Source: Lysobacterales bacterium (GTDB taxonomy: Bacteria; Pseudomonadota; Gammaproteobacteria; Xanthomonadales; Rhodanobacteraceae). Taken from it: a stretch of 8,485 bases of DNA. The position numbers and the translations under genes were made by a program. The stretch spans positions 1 through 8,485 of the forward strand of contig JAAFHE010000125.1 in assembly GCA_013298265.1 (NCBI GenBank), in the 5' to 3' direction. The notes under the pieces are model-generated. The model had not been told where the DNA came from and did no database searches. It worked only from the letters and a program-made list of their open reading frames with translations. Every line of letters begins with the position of its first letter. Positions within the stretch are counted from its first letter, which is position 1. Positions 6,076-8,485 of this stretch are shown here, in pieces.

Positions 6076-6127
6076 CTGAAGTGCCGCGCTCAGACATTTG
6101 CCGTCGTACCACCAAGCCGCATCGTCT

Positions 6128-8290
6128 TCAGTCGAGCGGCAGCCGCAGGCGGAAGCTCGCCCCGCCCTCGGGCCGGTTGTCCGCACGGATGCTGCCGCCG
6201 TGTTCTTCCATGATCTTTTTCACCACCGCCAGGCCCAGGCCGGTGCCGCGCGACTTGCTGCTGGTATACGGCTCGTACCAGCGCTCGCCGAAGCCTTCGG
6301 GCAGGCCAGGACCGTTGTCGGCGATGATGAGTTCGGCCCAGCTGCGCGTGCCGTCCTCGATCCGCGCGGTCGCCACTTCGATGCGCGGCTTGGCCTGGTC
6401 GCCGATTGCCTCGAGCGCGTTCTTGAGCAGGTTGTGCAGCAGCTGGCGCAGGCGGCCGGTATCGGCACGCACAAGCAGTTCCTCGTTGGCGAAGCGGCGG
6501 CTGATCTGCAGACGCTGATCGTTCTCGTAGAGGTCCAGCACTTCGCCGATCAGCGCGTGCAGCGCCAGCGGCCGCGGCGACAGCTGCGGCGGGCGCGCGT
6601 AATCGCCGAACGCGTTGACCAGCGCCTTGAGCGCCTCGACCTGATTGACGATGGTGCGCGTGGCACGATCCAGCACTTCGGTATCGTCAGCGGCGAGACG
6701 GCCGATGAAGCGGCGGCGCAGGCGCTCAGCAGCGAGCTGGATCGGGGTCAGCGGGTTCTTCACCTCGTGCGCGAGGCGCCGCGCGACCTCGGCCCAGGCC
6801 GCGTCGCGCTGGGCACGGTTGAGCAGGGTCAGGTCGTCGAACACGGCAACATAGCCGGCGTGTTCGGTACCGCCTCCGACGAGCTCGGTGCCGTGCAGAA
6901 GCAGCACGCGACGTTCACCGCCGTCGTCGATGACGACCTCCTCGCGCCATTCACGCGCGTTCTCGCGCAGGTGGCGCAGCAGCGGATCGATCAGCGCGGA
7001 CAGACCCGGGTTGGCCCGGCGCACGCTCGCGAGGGGCTGGCCGAGCTGGCGTGACACCGCGACGCCGAGAATCGCGTCGGCAGCGCGATTTGCCGTGCGC
7101 AGCACACCGTCGCGATCAACGCCAAGCACGCCGGTCGACAGGTGTTCGAGCACCGCGCGCAGATAGGCGCGCTGTGCTTCGGACTCCTCGGTGCTGCGCT
7201 GCGCGCGCGCGCCGGCGCGTTCGAGTTCGCGCTGCATCTGGTTGAAGGAATTCAGCAGGAAGCCGAGTTCGTCGCGGCTGGCGACCGGCAGTGGCGTGTC
7301 GTAGCGGCCCGCACCGACGGCGCGCGTCGCCGCCGCGAGCCGGCCGATCGGCGCGACCAGGCGCCGCGCGACGCCGAATGCAGTCAGCAGCGCGAACAGC
7401 ACCGACAGCAGCAGCACGAAGGTCAGCACCAGACTGAATGTGAGCTTGAGCGAACTGCGCAGGAACTTCAGGCGGCGGAAATCGAAGCTGGCCGCCTCAA
7501 CGCGCTGGGTCAGCGGACGCAGTCGCTGCGGCAGCGGGAACAAGGTCTGTAGCAGTCGCGGCGAGCCGCTGGCGAGATTGCTGCGCACGAGCACGCGCAG
7601 CATTAGCTGTTCGCCGACCGGCTCAGCCGCCGCATAGCTGCCGCCGCCGGACAGGCGCATCAGCGTCGCCGCATCCGGGTAGACAGGATCGAGGAAGCGC
7701 GGGTCGGAGCTCGCCGTCGCGATCACCGTCGCGTTGTCGCCGAACACCGTGAGCTGGGTCGCGCCGATGTCGTCGATGACGTCGTCGAGTCCGGCCTGCA
7801 CGTCGGCGTCATCACGTGGCTCCAGCGAGGCGGCGAGGCGGCTGCTGGCGTCCTGGCTGATGCGCAGGCGCTCGTCGACGTAGAGACGACCGATTTCCAG
7901 CGCATCGTCCAGCGACTGCTCCAGGCGCACGCTGAACCAGGCGTCGATCGTGGCGTTGAGGAAGTTCAGCGCAAAACCATAGACCACGAGCACCGGCGGC
8001 ACCGCCAGCAGCATCAGCATGAACAGCAGGCGCCGGGTCAGGCGCGCGCCAGGCACTTCGCGCCGCGCATCGGCGACGAGGCGCAGCAGGCGCAGCACAA
8101 TAACGACGATGAGCACGAGCAGCGCCGCGCTCGCAAAGAACGCCATCCACGGATACAGGCGACCGAAACGGTTGCTGCCACTGGCCGCGTCGCCGGCCAG
8201 CAGCAGCGCGCAGCCGAGCAGCGCCAGCACGGCCAGCGCCGGCAGCAGGCGCCGCGTGAACCAGGTCAGGCCGCCGGAATGCCAGGCCAT
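6128..8290 (-). CDS. ntrY: NtrY-like membrane sensor histidine kinase
   Basis: A 720-aa inner-membrane kinase that autophosphorylates and passes the phosphate to NtrX. There are two N-terminal TM segments (about 14-33 and 47-69) and a third at 87-110 leading into a periplasmic sensor region (about 112-278). A fourth TM at about 282-305 is followed by HAMP (about 305-360). A PAS domain (about 375-490, LEHLSTGVLGVDRDGVLRTANRAA at its start) precedes HisKA with the phospho-acceptor H508 in the H-box ARRLAHEVKNPLTPIQLAAE. HATPase_c shows the N-box NLLKNALEAI (N620, N624), G1 DNGPGLPEG (D658), the F-box-like WYEPYTSSKS and G2 RGTGLGLAVVKK (681-692). All catalytic boxes are intact and the length is usual for NtrY. 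The ATG at 8290 has GGAG at 8296-8299 with 5-nt spacing. The start lies inside the end of the DUF4390 gene (25-bp overlap), so the two are co-transcribed and probably translationally coupled. Its partner ntrX is not next but about 5.5 kb downstream. The family call is very firm. Confidence 0.95.
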   Translation of the reverse strand: MAWHSGGLTWFTRRLLPALAVLALLGCALLLAGDAASGSNRFGRLYPWMAFFASAALLVLIVVIVLRLLRLVADARREVPGARLTRRLLFMLMLLAVPPVLVVYGFALNFLNATIDAWFSVRLEQSLDDALEIGRLYVDERLRISQDASSRLAASLEPRDDADVQAGLDDVIDDIGATQLTVFGDNATVIATASSDPRFLDPVYPDAATLMRLSGGGSYAAAEPVGEQLMLRVLVRSNLASGSPRLLQTLFPLPQRLRPLTQRVEAASFDFRRLKFLRSSLKLTFSLVLTFVLLLSVLFALLTAFGVARRLVAPIGRLAAATRAVGAGRYDTPLPVASRDELGFLLNSFNQMQRELERAGARAQRSTEESEAQRAYLRAVLEHLSTGVLGVDRDGVLRTANRAADAILGVAVSRQLGQPLASVRRANPGLSALIDPLLRHLRENAREWREEVVIDDGGERRVLLLHGTELVGGGTEHAGYVAVFDDLTLLNRAQRDAAWAEVARRLAHEVKNPLTPIQLAAERLRRRFIGRLAADDTEVLDRATRTIVNQVEALKALVNAFGDYARPPQLSPRPLALHALIGEVLDLYENDQRLQISRRFANEELLVRADTGRLRQLLHNLLKNALEAIGDQAKPRIEVATARIEDGTRSWAELIIADNGPGLPEGFGERWYEPYTSSKSRGTGLGLAVVKKIMEEHGGSIRADNRPEGGASFRLRLPLD

Positions 8291-8485
8291 GTCCGCTCCA
8301 CGGGGGCCTGGCGCCAGGCCGCATCGACGAGGGCCGGCAGGCGCAGCGCACCAGGCAGTGCGGTGCTGTCCAGCTCGATGCGCAGGCGCTGCCGTTCGGG
8401 TGCGATCGCGCGCATCGAGGCGTCGGCGATCGGCAGTTCGATGCGGCTCAGTGCAGCCAGCGCCGCAGCGCGCACGCCGAAGCTA
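8266..8485 (-). CDS. DUF4390 family protein, C-terminal fragment
   Basis: The frame is open to the right edge and ends at a TGA at 8266-8268, giving the last 72 residues. The stretch (FGVRAAALAALSRIELPIAD, then RLRIELDSTALPGALRLPAL and AAWR) matches the end of DUF4390 proteins: a periplasmic-type beta-rich domain closing with a LD..ALPG.LR.PA...  .WR pattern just upstream of ntrY. In gammaproteobacteria DUF4390 genes commonly sit between rsmB (16S rRNA methylase) and ntrY. No function is established. An internal GTG at 8475 could be mistaken for a start, but the family sequence continues upstream of it, so the true start is outside the window. It overlaps ntrY by 25 bp. Confidence 0.8.
   Translation of the reverse strand, partial: SFGVRAAALAALSRIELPIADASMRAIAPERQRLRIELDSTALPGALRLPALVDAAWRQAPVERTWPGIPAA

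Noticed and set aside
6098..7054. Plus-strand 318-codon ORF opposite ntrY
   Set aside because: Shadow of the HisKA/HATPase region, whose motifs are intact on the minus strand.

Overview
This is a high-GC (roughly two thirds by eye) gammaproteobacterial chromosomal window, most likely from the Xanthomonadales/Lysobacterales (for example the Rhodanobacteraceae). The assignment rests on codon use, the DUF4390-ntrY-ntrX gene set and the style of a C/G-rich palindromic intergenic repeat; no rRNA or marker gene is present to confirm it. Coding density is high. The many long antisense ORFs are GC shadows of six genes on the minus strand and one on the plus strand.

Layout, read along the minus strand from the right edge. 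(a) 8485-8266 is the C-terminal end of a DUF4390 protein, overlapping by 25 bp (b) ntrY, a 720-aa membrane histidine kinase (8290-6128). (c) A 241-bp gap holds a composite palindromic repeat with 16-bp inverted ends (5920-6075). (d) 5886-4150 is a canonical ArnT/PMT-type (GT-C fold) lipid-phosphate-dependent glycosyltransferase. (e) 4058-3588 is a small uncharacterised, probably winged-helix protein with its own promoter. (f) 2677-3456, on the plus strand and the only gene in that orientation, is a GT2 glycosyltransferase of the WaaE/LPS-core type. (g) 2558-867 is a second ArnT/PMT-like membrane protein that lacks the catalytic DE motif. (h) 668-1 is the N-terminal two thirds of ntrX (receiver plus the start of AAA+), cut by the left edge.

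How it fits together: DUF4390-NtrY-NtrX is normally a contiguous set in gammaproteobacteria. Here the sensor kinase and its response regulator are separated by about 5.5 kb carrying three glycosyltransferase-type genes and one unknown gene. The GT-C enzymes would move sugars from polyprenyl-phosphate carriers onto envelope acceptors on the periplasmic side, while the GT2 enzyme would build LPS core or a related glycan in the cytoplasm. The arrangement suggests an envelope-modification cassette inserted in, or grown within, the ntrYX locus. NtrX itself has a degenerate sigma54-contact loop (no GAFTGA), so it may not act as a classical sigma54 activator. No CRISPR array, tRNA, rRNA, transposase or phage gene was seen.
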